Below are positions 25,601-32,160 of a DNA stretch of 64,000 nt, in pieces. The notes beneath the pieces are model-generated. The model was given only the letters and a program-made list of their open reading frames with translations, did no database searches and was not told the origin of the DNA. The stretch comes from Phycisphaerales bacterium (GTDB lineage: Bacteria > Planctomycetota > Phycisphaerae > Phycisphaerales > UBA1924): assembly GCA_035627955.1 (NCBI GenBank), contig DASPKU010000001.1:310001-374000 (forward strand), given 5' to 3'. The translations under genes and the position numbers were made by a program. Numbering within the stretch: position 1 is the stretch's first letter; every line of letters starts with the position of its first letter.

Positions 25601-27752
25601 GGTTGTACGAAGTGATCGCGCGGACCGGACCGTCGGTGTCGCCCAGGGTGAGCCAGCCGAAGTTGCCGGTGTTGGGGTCCTGGATCCAGATCGCAAGGTT
25701 CTTCACCGTGACGATCTGTCCCGTGGGATCGACGAACTTCAGGTCGAAGTCGCCGCCGACGACCAGCACATGGTCCGTCAGACCGTCCGCAGGCTCGCTC
25801 TCGGGGTCCAGGTCCCAGTCATACAGGGCGTAGATCTCAGCCCGGGCCGTGCCGGGTGTATCGGGGTTGTCCTGGAAGCCCAGAAGATCGGTGGGCGTCG
25901 CCTGCCGCTGATCGCCCACGGCGAACCAGTCGGCCGCATCCCAGATCGCGAGGTTGCGGCTGAAGGTCGGCCACGGGTTGGGAGCCTGCGCGAAGTCGAA
26001 CGCGCCGCCGACGAACAGGGAGGTGCCCGCATCGTCGTTGTCGCCGTCGTAGTTGCCCAGCATGCTGACCTGCGGCACGAACTGGAAGATGTCCGTGTCG
26101 CCGGCGCCCTCGATGCGGCCCTGCCCGGTGGCCGTGGTGAGCAGCCCGTGATCGCGGACCACGTTGCCGAACTGGTCGAACACCGGCGTGGCGTCGCCCC
26201 AGATGAGCGCCGTCGCGAGCTGGAACGCGCGCCGTGTCGCGTTGTAGTTGGTGCCGTCACCCGTCGGCGGGGTATTCGGGTGATCATCCAACGGGATGTT
26301 GGTGTCGATCGTGTGGTTGCTCTCGACCGTCAGGTTGTAGGTGGTCCCGCTGTTGAGCTCGAACCCATCGACGATGAGGAAGTACCGCTTGCCGCCCTCG
26401 AGCACCGCGCTGATCTGCGGGTTCAGACCCGAGAAGTTGTTGTTGAAGGCGACGAGGTTGCCGGCGTTGTCATAGAGGCGCAGTGCGCCGTCGGTCAGCC
26501 GGCTCAGGCCGGCCGGTGTCAGGCTGATGATGGTCCGGCCGCTGCCGAGCGACGTGAACTCCCACGAGTGTGTCTGGAAACGCGGGTTGGGGATCTGCGG
26601 ATTCGGGGCGGTGGACGGGTCGCCGAACCCGAGCATGGACCCGGTGAGATTGCCCACGCGCGTCACGCGGTCGATCGGAATCTCGTCCGTCAGCGCATCC
26701 ACCACCAGGAAGAATGGCCCGGTAGCGAGATTGATGTTCGGGTTGCGGATCTCGTCGCTGCGGACGCGGATGTAGTACGTCTCGCCGGGGCGGGCCCGCA
26801 GCGTCGTGAACGCATCGTTGATGCGGCCCGCATCGTTGTCGCTGGCGACCAGCACGCCCTGCGAGTTGTAGACCTCGACGCGCGTATCGAGGCGGCGAGC
26901 CAGGTTCGGGTCGGTCGACTGCACGTTGACCGTGACGAAGTCGTTGTACTGCGAGCCGCTGGGGATGACCAGCTTGTAGACGATGCTGTCCTGCCGCAGA
27001 CGCGACTCGACGGGCAGACCGGCGCCGCCCAGCTGCCCGAGGATGGGCGTGATCGGAATCGGCGGGACCACGCTGTCATCCGGCACCGGGCTGCCGAACT
27101 CACGGGCGACACCCTTCTCCGTGGCCAGCTCGGCGCCGATGTCCGTGGGGGTCGTCCGCGCGTCAATGCGGAGGGTGTACGTATTGTTCGCCGTCAGGTT
27201 GGGCTTGGGATTCGGGTAGTCGCTGCTGACCTTCACGCGGTATGACTGGCCCGCCGTGGCGATGAAGCTGGCAAAGCCGTCGCTGGCCGGTCCCGAGGTC
27301 ACCGGCGCGGCGGTCGGCCCGTTGTTCGTCGTGCCGCTGGCTACCAGCAGCCCCGCCTCGTTGTAGACCTCCACCCGCGTGTTCAGGCTGCTCGATGGCG
27401 TCTCATTCGACGTGTCCGCCAGGATCGTCACGAAGTCGGTCGCCGGCGCAAGGAAGCTGTACCAGTCGTCGTCCGTCGACGAAACCGCGGGGTTGATCAC
27501 GCCCGACCCGTTCGGGTTCTGGATCGAGTTCCCTCGCCCCTCGGCGTCAAAGGTGATGAACGCGAGCGGGCTGTTGATACTGCCTTCGAGGAGCTGCCGC
27601 TGCTCGAGGTTCTCAAATGCGGTCCGCGAGGCCTGCAGGTTCAGGCCCATCGCCCGCCCGACGCTCGACAGCAGTCGAGAGGTCGCGGACGCCTGCCGCG
27701 TGCTCGTACCCGTGAACTTCGAGAGGAGAGAACGGAAGTCCTTCCGATCCAT
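19671..27752 (-). CDS. Giant secreted LEPR-XLL-type surface protein, 2693 residues
   Basis: A very long extracellular protein. Near residues 45-57 it has FENLEQRQLLEG, a variant of the planctomycete LEPR-XLL motif found at the N-terminus of large exported proteins. Then come several pre-peptidase C-terminal-like (PPC) beta domains, e.g. DDWYSFLAPATDFVTI and DIFQFVPQVSM. Residues about 570-1100 hold repeats of the form VVGGxF...NIAxWDG...WxxLG, suggesting a beta propeller. More PPC-like units follow to about 2240, many containing D(L/I)F.F or (S/T)YYIVV. The last 445 residues contain four similar strand-rich repeats with F(Y/V)NPxN. There is no PEP-CTERM tail. I start at ATG 27752, which has GGAG six bases upstream; an ATG at 27764 lacks one. 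It probably acts in adhesion or the cell envelope. Confidence 0.88.
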   Translation of the reverse strand: MDRKDFRSLLSKFTGTSTRQASATSRLLSSVGRAMGLNLQASRTAFENLEQRQLLEGSINSPLAFITFDAEGRGNSIQNPNGSGVINPAVSSTDDDWYSFLAPATDFVTILADTSNETPSSSLNTRVEVYNEAGLLVASGTTNNGPTAAPVTSGPASDGFASFIATAGQSYRVKVSSDYPNPKPNLTANNTYTLRIDARTTPTDIGAELATEKGVAREFGSPVPDDSVVPPIPITPILGQLGGAGLPVESRLRQDSIVYKLVIPSGSQYNDFVTVNVQSTDPNLARRLDTRVEVYNSQGVLVASDNDAGRINDAFTTLRARPGETYYIRVRSDEIRNPNINLATGPFFLVVDALTDEIPIDRVTRVGNLTGSMLGFGDPSTAPNPQIPNPRFQTHSWEFTSLGSGRTIISLTPAGLSRLTDGALRLYDNAGNLVAFNNNFSGLNPQISAVLEGGKRYFLIVDGFELNSGTTYNLTVESNHTIDTNIPLDDHPNTPPTGDGTNYNATRRAFQLATALIWGDATPVFDQFGNVVRDHGLLTTATGQGRIEGAGDTDIFQFVPQVSMLGNYDGDNDDAGTSLFVGGAFDFAQAPNPWPTFSRNLAIWDAADWFAVGDQRQATPTDLLGFQDNPDTPGTARAEIYALYDWDLDPESEPADGLTDHVLVVGGDFDLKFVDPTGQIVTVKNLAIWIQDPNTGNFGWLTLGDTDGPVRAITSYNPGEFDSNGSLPGGEEDDPNAIPGDDEGAPQLFIGGSFTSVGGGTAANNIAFFDLNFGWNPMGNGVNGTVHALTTYDFADPNAERAFQDNEPPTPDIRFVADTPDRPLSLIVGGEFSNADGVAAGNIAAWNGVNWENLGTGRVGAIPGDPDPDDDGVPNVPPFGGTAPVFNLNGPVFSLAVFDSGDPDGDQPEGEPDFEAVQEGVLYIGGRFTQVNGQAIGPNLVAFGYVAPFDLADPDEPIDPQADIYNPRLIHGNFGLFAGAAGESVLSMTVWDPPNLNGNEIDPLLVVGGDLQSIGNFGITNGIDVPVVTLSGGTSGVVRAVVAMTDEQAPDISVAIAETPQQVLYVGGDFESVFDGDGNEWDAFHVAQFSGHNLGQGDFFEWVTPLNTGEPNITARFGLPGVNSGVWNLDQNAPAPTVFALASFDDGNPFEYDRHDRRSTKLQLVLQPEGASFLNTRVRVFDSNFNLVYDFTRPGSETIAPPFPDPSGMINGALQAPPDAPGGGFNVQLEGIEVWAGETYYIEVSGTGTGRYSFSVTSAASAPDIDGDGVQDDVNSQYAEEPDEGEFSNAFNFSINTTLINGDGTNYRNSAAVPPGTPPNGNANRTFHVTPSLNDVMTEGYDIGNIHDRDDVDIYSFRAEFTGFVEIRIDTAFLLDEFGFSLQGTHPQDFEGLQKIITSYLDAALRVFRNDFVQVGYNDDNMYAPGDFVLNADGDKIISGGTTVGTIGGVLPNNDQEPNDTRDPADPDRLYALFTQRDPRVVIPVVAGNFYFVQVESGQKWRNGREDDPDARVEVIDREREARVDHGAYRLIINQMPNQNAEIVNGQQVLDDHANAGGTGSDQLATPILLGDNQADSLTNGRGSITGVIRNTPLNPNDIDQFMVIAPGPGAMKIDVVPTGAGNGLLPQFAVFRYNSFGWIDNAAAGVGAPRAGGGVTFTLNAAAGEKFLIRVFGQGGSQGAYRVDVSGVPAIDDHADAIKFGEATEIELFDFQGLGNASGRIESPGDSDAFKFRVSGFEPFTLAVDSLDPTLNPEVTIYEVGEDGSGNPVLMRIGVATGDGGSVRFPVTPDRRILDQNGDVLREYPFYYVVVRGTDPVGGFGRYTLGITFTPTDDHPDGDTDLDGTFDNGEFNVATRIALDSGTGQGNATGSIEVATDSDLFVFTAPAGGSASIVVSRPNGSTIRTRVTILDANANVITSGLAADDLIAGTAIATFTAVRGVTYFVVVEGFEDPLNPNVNTTTTGDYTVSVIAPPVDDFPNEGEFSLANAASNIPLSFSTGKGQIGGTAGGDPLNPRFEYAGDSDLFTFTTIRNGTVTITMTPFDTAAGRIAPSMKVFDAQGNLILTSAPAGRLETITLTIPGAVAGTRYYILTDALTGVPLTTETGEYSLSVSGPASTGGNGNTPDAIDFNAPTVINLNPRTGDGQASDVIDVINDRDLFRFTTTAAGKVFVQLQANTGSLLRASIRVLNAANEEVSSEVAFDSDGAPGSIAYLTFEGAATSTYYIVVDGLGDSVGSYTVKVNTQPLVNQLVYPEGFANENIREFVSIVNPNDEDVTYTIVLRYEYGELETVVATRTIRANSRDGLTIIDPNNVVPGLRFNVPYAIVINSSKPLGATLAHYDFGNGLGDSFTETTASTFNFARVEKDPGVRDFIVFYNPNNFAVNATLTANVDGVSKSVTIQFGANRRGGFSINSLADFPVGVYGATLTVTPVNPANNAAFIGVVASLSHYNLVETSAIGLLGEAGAGSTAGVITNISHGDAVKSEVNFYNPGNSPATLTLTGTYVRNPGLPTFNRTILIPARSTVRLTGDTLGLTPDQPVGLTYTSNVPIVASSVENQHGDANSTNASTVAANQIFFGDAFIDARFPGRQQESLFFYNPGNIDNDITIRIAFVDGTVETLTRTVNANGFLEVRLEELEEIIGKNKRLFFGVDASSNSPFVASMTHYDLDLNGGWSTIGVPFGILTPLNKIS

Positions 27753-28120
27753 ACCGGGCTCCATAAGGATGACCCTGCGGACTGCCGTTCCAGCGGCAGT
27801 GGGGTGCAGGGCGCCGTGGGCGTGTCGCGTGGCTCGGAGCGTCGTTGCCCCGGGCTCCTGTGCGCGGCTGCCCTTTGGGGGGCAACTGCTGAGAACCGCG
27901 CCAGACAGTTGCCTGTCCGTCACGGTTCCTCATCGCGCCAGCTTCGCCAGTCTAACTGGAACGTCGTGGTTGTGTCCAGTCACAGGTTTGGGGAACGTTG
28001 GCGATCCGTCCTCCCACCTTCCGGCGGCTGCCAATGCCTACCCACAATGGGCGCGCAGAGACCGCCGTCGGCCAGTGAAGTTCGACCCCGATTTGACCAC
28101 GGTTCCCGTGGGCCGTTAGC
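27753..28120. other. 368-base gap upstream of the giant protein gene
   Basis: No gene is supported. It should hold the promoter of the leftward giant gene. A 7-bp hairpin, ACTGCCG...CGGCAGT (27781-27800), would lie in its 5' untranslated region about 30 bases before the start. I see no clear sigma-70 pair. The leftward open frame continues through much of the gap without a plausible start signal. Confidence 0.45.
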
Positions 28121-28151
28121 GGGCGCGCGATTTGTTGACGCCGGCGCGCCC
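28121..28151 (-). terminator. Hairpin after the racemase-like gene
   Basis: GGGCGCGC...GCGCGCCC, an 8-bp stem with a 15-base loop, beginning directly at the TAA stop of the leftward gene. There is no clear T tract, so it is a weak terminator candidate. Confidence 0.45.
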
Positions 28152-28844
28152 TTACCGCCGGATCGACCGCCGAACGCTTGCCTCCGCCAGGATCTCGGCG
28201 GAGTCGTACACAGGCAGGGGGGAGTTCTCGGCCGTGACCAGAAGGGACGCCTCGCTGCTCGCCAGGATCACCCCTTCGCACCCCCTGCGGGCCAGGTCGC
28301 CGATGGACGACAGCACCGCAAGTCTGGATTCGGGACGGGTTTGGCCGTACACGAGCTCCTCGAAGATGATTCGGTCGATCCTGTCCGCCGTGTCCTCTTC
28401 AGGGGCCAGCACCTGCACCCCCCGCAAGCCAAGGTGAGTCTGGTAGGTGCTGCTGTACATCACCATCTTCGTCCCGATCAGCCCCACGGCCCGGCGGCTG
28501 TCCGCGGAGATCGCCTCCGCTACCAGTTCGGTCATTGTCAGCCAGGGGATCGGCGAGCCGACCTCCGCCAGTTGCACGCCGTGCTGCACCGCGTTGTCGG
28601 GGGTCAGGCAGAACTCCGCCCCACACCGTGCCAGCAGCTCCGCCGACCGCCGCAGCAGTTTCCCTACCAGATGCCAGTCGTCCTTGCGGATGGCCGCGAT
28701 GTACGTCTCCAGCGGCTCATTGTGCAGCGACACCCTCGGCTGTTCCTCCGGTGGGAGAGCCTTGGCGGCGCGGCGCATGATCTGGCGGTAGAACAACGCC
28801 GCCCCCTCGGGGCTCACGCCGACGATGCCGATGTGGCTGCTCAC
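28152..28844 (-). CDS. Aspartate/glutamate racemase family protein with altered catalytic residues
   Basis: A 230-residue Asp/Glu racemase homologue: SSHIGIVGVSPEGAALFYRQI at the start, TPDNAVQHG near 81-89, a TELVAEAI helix and GVILASSEASLL near 191-202. Active members use two cysteines, the second in an LGCTE motif. Here that position is Ser196 (LASSE), and the first is either displaced (Cys79) or replaced by Asp83. Racemase activity is therefore doubtful; it might be a binding protein or use another chemistry. The GTG at 28844 gives the expected N-terminus; a longer frame from 28931 adds a Pro/Arg-rich stretch unlike the family. It stands alone, divergent from the HscB-like gene. Confidence 0.75.
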   Translation of the reverse strand: MSSHIGIVGVSPEGAALFYRQIMRRAAKALPPEEQPRVSLHNEPLETYIAAIRKDDWHLVGKLLRRSAELLARCGAEFCLTPDNAVQHGVQLAEVGSPIPWLTMTELVAEAISADSRRAVGLIGTKMVMYSSTYQTHLGLRGVQVLAPEEDTADRIDRIIFEELVYGQTRPESRLAVLSSIGDLARRGCEGVILASSEASLLVTAENSPLPVYDSAEILAEASVRRSIRR

Positions 28845-28985
28845 TGGCTCACGCGTCCTTCCTGGGGTGGGGGCCCGGGCCGCTTCCCTCCTGTTTGGCT
28901 CCGGGTGGAGGATACATGAAGGAGCGGTCAATGTGTTGCAGGGGCGACTTACCCGATCGGCACACGCGCGGGGGTAGCATCAGGC

Positions 28986-29531
28986 GTGACAAGCCAGACG
29001 AGCGACCCCTTCACCCTCCTCGGCGTTCCCGCGCGCTACGACCTCGACCACGCCGCCGTTGAACGCGCGTACTTGTCCCGCGCCGCGCTGCTGCACCCGG
29101 ATGTGGTGGGGGACGGATCAATTGCTGAGAGTGAAGCCGCTGTTCAACTCGCGCAGCTCAACCGTGCGAAGGCCACACTGCTCAACGACGAGCGCCGCGC
29201 CAACGCGCTCCTCGCGGCCCTCGGCGGCCCCTCCAAGGAGCAGGACAAGAGCCTGCCCGACGGCTTTCTCTTCAAGATCATGGAAACGCGCCAGGAGATC
29301 GAGGCCGCGATCGCCAGCGGCGACCAGCAGCAGCGGGGCCGCTGGCAGCAGTGGGCCCAGGCGCAGCGCGCCGAATACCGCGAGCGCGTCGCCAAACTCT
29401 TCACGGCCAGTGGCGAGGCCCGGGCGCTCCAGGCCGTCCGCACCGAGCTCAACGCCTGGCGCTACATCGAGCGGCTGATCGAGCAGCTCGACCCGCGGTA
29501 CGACCCCGCATCCCGGGACTTCGCCGACTGA
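28986..29531 (+). CDS. hscB: HscB-like J-domain co-chaperone
   Basis: A 181-residue protein with an N-terminal J domain (LLGVPARYDLDHAAVERAYL, HPD at 37-39) and a C-terminal helical region, LPDGFLFKIMETRQEIEAA, that matches the scaffold-binding domain of HscB. HscB delivers IscU-type scaffolds to the Hsp70 HscA in Fe-S cluster transfer. No isc, hscA or ferredoxin genes are beside it, so the family call rests on the domain order. The start is GTG 28986. It is convergent with the small membrane protein gene at 29560. Confidence 0.78.
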   Translation: MTSQTSDPFTLLGVPARYDLDHAAVERAYLSRAALLHPDVVGDGSIAESEAAVQLAQLNRAKATLLNDERRANALLAALGGPSKEQDKSLPDGFLFKIMETRQEIEAAIASGDQQQRGRWQQWAQAQRAEYRERVAKLFTASGEARALQAVRTELNAWRYIERLIEQLDPRYDPASRDFAD

Positions 29532-29559
29532 TAACGCTCACAGAGGGCCAATCAGCCAA

Positions 29560-29922
29560 TCACTCCCCGGGCTCTGCCGCCCCCGGCATCGTGCTGGACT
29601 CACGCCGCGCCCGCTTCTTCTGCCCATAGCTCCAGAACGCGTACGCACCGAAGGCCACCAGCGCCCCGATCAGCGCCGGCACTGCGAGAATCGACGCCAC
29701 GAAGAACAGCGACGTCACCGTCAACGCCACCACCAACGCCCCCACCAGCAGGAAGGTGCTGCCCACCGCCGCCACCGGGTGCTCCGGCCGCTCCTTGCGG
29801 TCGCTCTCTTCGTCCTCCGCACACTGCCGGCGGATCGCGTCCTGCTCGTTGCGGTCACGGCCGTACCGCCGCTGCATGTCGTCATCAATGGCACGCCCGG
29901 TGTCCGAGAGCCGTCTCGTCAC
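29560..29922 (-). CDS. Small membrane protein with two hydrophobic segments
   Basis: A 120-residue protein. The first 50 residues are charged (RLSDTGRAIDDDMQRRYGRDRNEQD), then come two membrane segments (about 55-75 and 78-97: STFLLVGALVVALTVTSLFFVAS, split by a short turn, and VPALIGALVAFGAYAFW), and a basic tail QKKRARRE. GTG 29922 is chosen because AAGGAGGT stands six bases before it; an ATG at 30021 would add residues antisense to the next gene's leader. No family is recognised. It is divergent from the thioredoxin-like gene at 30014. Confidence 0.7.
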   Translation of the reverse strand: MTRRLSDTGRAIDDDMQRRYGRDRNEQDAIRRQCAEDEESDRKERPEHPVAAVGSTFLLVGALVVALTVTSLFFVASILAVPALIGALVAFGAYAFWSYGQKKRARRESSTMPGAAEPGE

Positions 29923-30013
29923 GATGCACCTCCTTGCATGCCCAAGTGTCCGGGTGGGATGGTGCAACTCCGCTAAGTTCCACCTGAACCGTGCCCCGCG
30001 GCTAGGGTTCTGC

Positions 30014-30586
30014 ATGCTCACCCCCGCGTTTTTCAGGGCGAAGTTCGAGCAGGGTCTGCCCTATGAGAAGTATGTCGCGGGCGCCCGCCCCGACCAGCGG
30101 ATGAACTGGGAGCGGCACCACGCCGCGGTCCGGTTGACCGACGCCCAGCGGGCGCTCCTGGACGGGTTCACCCGCCGCATGAACGTGCTCGTGACCTCGG
30201 GCCTCTGGTGCGGCGATTGTGCCGTGCAGGTTCCGATGCTCGCTCACATCGCGGGCGCGAACCCCGTTATTCAGCTCCGCATGCTCGATCGTGACGAGCA
30301 CGCCGACCTGTCCGATCAGATCCGCATTTGCGGCGGCCTCCGCGTCCCCACCGCCGTGTTCCTCAATGAGGACTTCGAGTTCATGTCCATCCTGGGCGAC
30401 AAGACCCTCACCCGCCTTCGGTCCCAGGGGGCCAGGCTGGGGATGGGGGCGTTCTGCGAGCTTCCGGGGGCCAGCGCCCCCACGGACATGGTGGGGGGCA
30501 CGGTGGCCGATTGGCTCCAGGAGTTCGAGCGGGTGCAGCTGATGCTGAGGCTGAGCCCCAAGCTGCGGGATCGGCACGGCGATTAG
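30014..30586 (+). CDS. Thioredoxin-like protein
   Basis: A 190-residue cytoplasmic protein with a redox-active CxxC in SGLWCGDCAVQVP (Cys66, Cys69), preceded by a beta strand MNVLVTS and followed by a GGLRVPTAVFLNEDFEFM stretch with the cis-proline (RVP) of the thioredoxin fold. The N-terminal 50 residues (LTPAFFRAKFEQGLPYEKYV) and the C-terminal helix are family-specific additions. WCGDC rather than WCGPC places it among the thioredoxin-like proteins of unknown partner. ATG 30014 is chosen because upstream codons are shared with the divergent gene's region. Confidence 0.82.
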   Translation: MLTPAFFRAKFEQGLPYEKYVAGARPDQRMNWERHHAAVRLTDAQRALLDGFTRRMNVLVTSGLWCGDCAVQVPMLAHIAGANPVIQLRMLDRDEHADLSDQIRICGGLRVPTAVFLNEDFEFMSILGDKTLTRLRSQGARLGMGAFCELPGASAPTDMVGGTVADWLQEFERVQLMLRLSPKLRDRHGD

Positions 30587-30641
30587 CAGACCCGAACGGG
30601 TGCATAAAACACGGTTGTGCCAGCAAAGTGTCCGGAATCTC

Positions 30642-30670
30642 TTGACAAACTTTGCGCTTTCTGGGATATT
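30642..30670 (+). promoter_or_regulatory. Sigma-70-type promoter of the PEP-CTERM gene
   Basis: A perfect -35, TTGACA (30642-30647), a 17-base spacer and GATATT (30665-30670) as -10. Transcription would start about 30677, giving a leader of roughly 155 bases before the ATG at 30834. Confidence 0.7.
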
Positions 30671-30733
30671 CTCCCCAACCGAGTAAGGCGGGAGAGAGAC
30701 AAGACACCTCCTCCTTGCTCAACGAGACAGGCA

Positions 30734-30768
30734 GGCCCGGGGCCCAGGATGGCCTCCGGGCTTTGTTC
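30734..30768 (+). promoter_or_regulatory. Leader hairpin with T-rich tail
   Basis: GCCCGGGGCC, loop CAGGAT, GGCCTCCGGGC then TTTGTT, within the leader of the PEP-CTERM gene. One bulge and one G-T pair. It resembles an attenuator, but no alternative pairing was identified. Confidence 0.4.
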
Positions 30769-30833
30769 CTGTCGCCGCGCCCTCTGCTGGGGGAGCGGTT
30801 GACGAGGTGTGTTTTTTGAGGGAGGAGACGCAG

Positions 30834-31487
30834 ATGAAGAATGTGCTGATGGTGCTGGCCCTCATGGGCGCAGCGGGTTCCGCGATGGCCTACGACGTCC
30901 CGGCGTCCCAGGTCCGCGGTGTTTCGTTGGATCAGCTCGTGGGCGGCGGCAGCTACGACGCCCGCGTCGCCCCGGTCTATTCCGGCATCCCGGGTCCCTA
31001 CTCGGCCTTCGCGGCCGCCACCGGCGCTGCTGGTTTCGACGACTACACCTCCACCGTGACCGGCGGGGCCTTCACCATCGCCAGCCTGCGGTTCGTCGGT
31101 GGCGTGGCGCAGGCCAACGGCACGATGCGCATCAACTTCTACAACCCCGACGCGACGCTGGCGACCTTCGCCAACATCACGCTGCCCAGCGCCGGTGACT
31201 TCATCTGGACGATCACCTTTGGCACCCTGCCCGACGGCAGCGACTCCGCCTTCGTGGTCCCCTCCGCTGGCTTTATGGAGATGGTCGTCGGCGCCGGCTT
31301 TACCGGTCGCTGGTTCTTCACCACCACGGCCCCCACGGTCGGCTCCAACAACATCGCGGTCGGCACCGGCAGCACCCTCAACCCGCAGCGCCGCAGCGCG
31401 TTCGAGCTGAACGCGGTGCCCTCGCCCGCTTCGCTGGCCCTGCTTGGCGTTGGTGGCCTGATGGTCACCCGCCGCCGCCGCGCCTGA
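30834..31487 (+). CDS. PEP-CTERM exported protein
   Basis: A 217-residue secreted protein. It has a signal peptide (MKNVLMVLALMGAAGSAMA), a beta-rich middle with Gly/Thr/Phe-rich strands such as DDYTSTVTGGAFTIAS, and a PEP-CTERM-type tail: VPSPASLALLGVGGLMV followed by the basic RRRRA. Such tails direct proteins to an exosortase, which cleaves and anchors or releases them, usually with exopolysaccharide production. No exosortase is in this window. The ATG at 30834 has GGAGGAG upstream; it has its own promoter (30642) and terminator (31515). The middle resembles a secreted carbohydrate- or matrix-binding domain but I do not recognise it. Confidence 0.82.
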   Translation: MKNVLMVLALMGAAGSAMAYDVPASQVRGVSLDQLVGGGSYDARVAPVYSGIPGPYSAFAAATGAAGFDDYTSTVTGGAFTIASLRFVGGVAQANGTMRINFYNPDATLATFANITLPSAGDFIWTITFGTLPDGSDSAFVVPSAGFMEMVVGAGFTGRWFFTTTAPTVGSNNIAVGTGSTLNPQRRSAFELNAVPSPASLALLGVGGLMVTRRRRA

Positions 31488-31514
31488 TTCGATCGATCCA
31501 ACTGAACCTTCGAG

Positions 31515-31544
31515 GAGCCGCGCCGAAAGGCGCGGCTCTTCCTT
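31515..31544 (+). terminator. Intrinsic terminator of the PEP-CTERM gene
   Basis: GAGCCGCGCC, GAAA loop, GGCGCGGCTC, TTCCTTTT. A perfect 10-bp stem with a GNRA-type loop and T-rich tail. Confidence 0.88.
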
Positions 31545-32150
31545 TTAGTGCAGCCTGTGCAGCCCCGCGGCGGCGCGGGCCTGGTTCAGCAGCACGAACG
31601 CCGGTGGGTGGTCCTTGACCAGCTTGAGCAGCTGGCTCTGCGTGGCGCACAGCCGCAGCGCCGCCTTGCCCACGTCCAGGCCGCTCGCCCAGATGACGTC
31701 CATCGCCTCGCCCAGGATCGCCGGGTAGTCCTTGTGCTCGGGGTTGCACGAAATCCTCCCCTTCCCGCTCTCCGGGCAACGCGAGCGCCACAACTCCGAC
31801 CTCACCTCCCCGCTCGGCACCGGCGTCCGCACGCCCACCGCGAGCGCCAGCCGCAGCCGGAAGATCGCGACCCGCCGGTTTTCCACCGCGCTGCGGCGCT
31901 CCCCGGCGTGCGCCTCGATGTTCGTCGGCGTGTGCAGCACGGTCACACGGGACTCGACCTTGTTGCGGTTCTGCCCGCCCGGTCCGCCCGCGCGGTCCTT
32001 GCTGAAGTCGCACTGTGTGACGAGGTCCTCCTCCGCGAGCGTGGCCGGGTGAGGCGCGGCGAGCAGGATCGGCTCGGGGGGCGGCGGCCCCTTCGGCGCC
32101 GCGTTCTTTGCGGGCGTGGCGGGCTGGTTCTTGTAGCGGAACGGGTTCAC
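31545..32150 (-). CDS. GGQ-domain release factor-like protein
   Basis: A 201-residue protein that has only the peptidyl-tRNA hydrolysis part of a class I release factor: GGPGGQNRNKVESRV with GGQ at 58-60. It lacks the codon-recognition domain with a PAT/SPF motif. The basic N-terminus and C-terminal helices (ISCNPEHKDYPAILGEAMDVIW...) could bind the ribosome. By family analogy with ArfB/YaeJ and RF-H it would release stalled peptides, but the tail differs from ArfB. It lies ten bases after tsaD on the same strand, at the end of a protease-tsaD-GGQ run. Confidence 0.8.
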   Translation of the reverse strand: MNPFRYKNQPATPAKNAAPKGPPPPEPILLAAPHPATLAEEDLVTQCDFSKDRAGGPGGQNRNKVESRVTVLHTPTNIEAHAGERRSAVENRRVAIFRLRLALAVGVRTPVPSGEVRSELWRSRCPESGKGRISCNPEHKDYPAILGEAMDVIWASGLDVGKAALRLCATQSQLLKLVKDHPPAFVLLNQARAAAGLHRLH

Positions 32151-32160
32151 GCTTCGCTCC

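Noticed and set aside
19752-27245. A 2497-codon open frame on the plus strand across the giant gene
   Set aside because: It is antisense to the giant protein gene, which has clear domain structure. Its composition (Arg/Val/Gly/Asp rich, no folds) is that of a GC-rich shadow frame.
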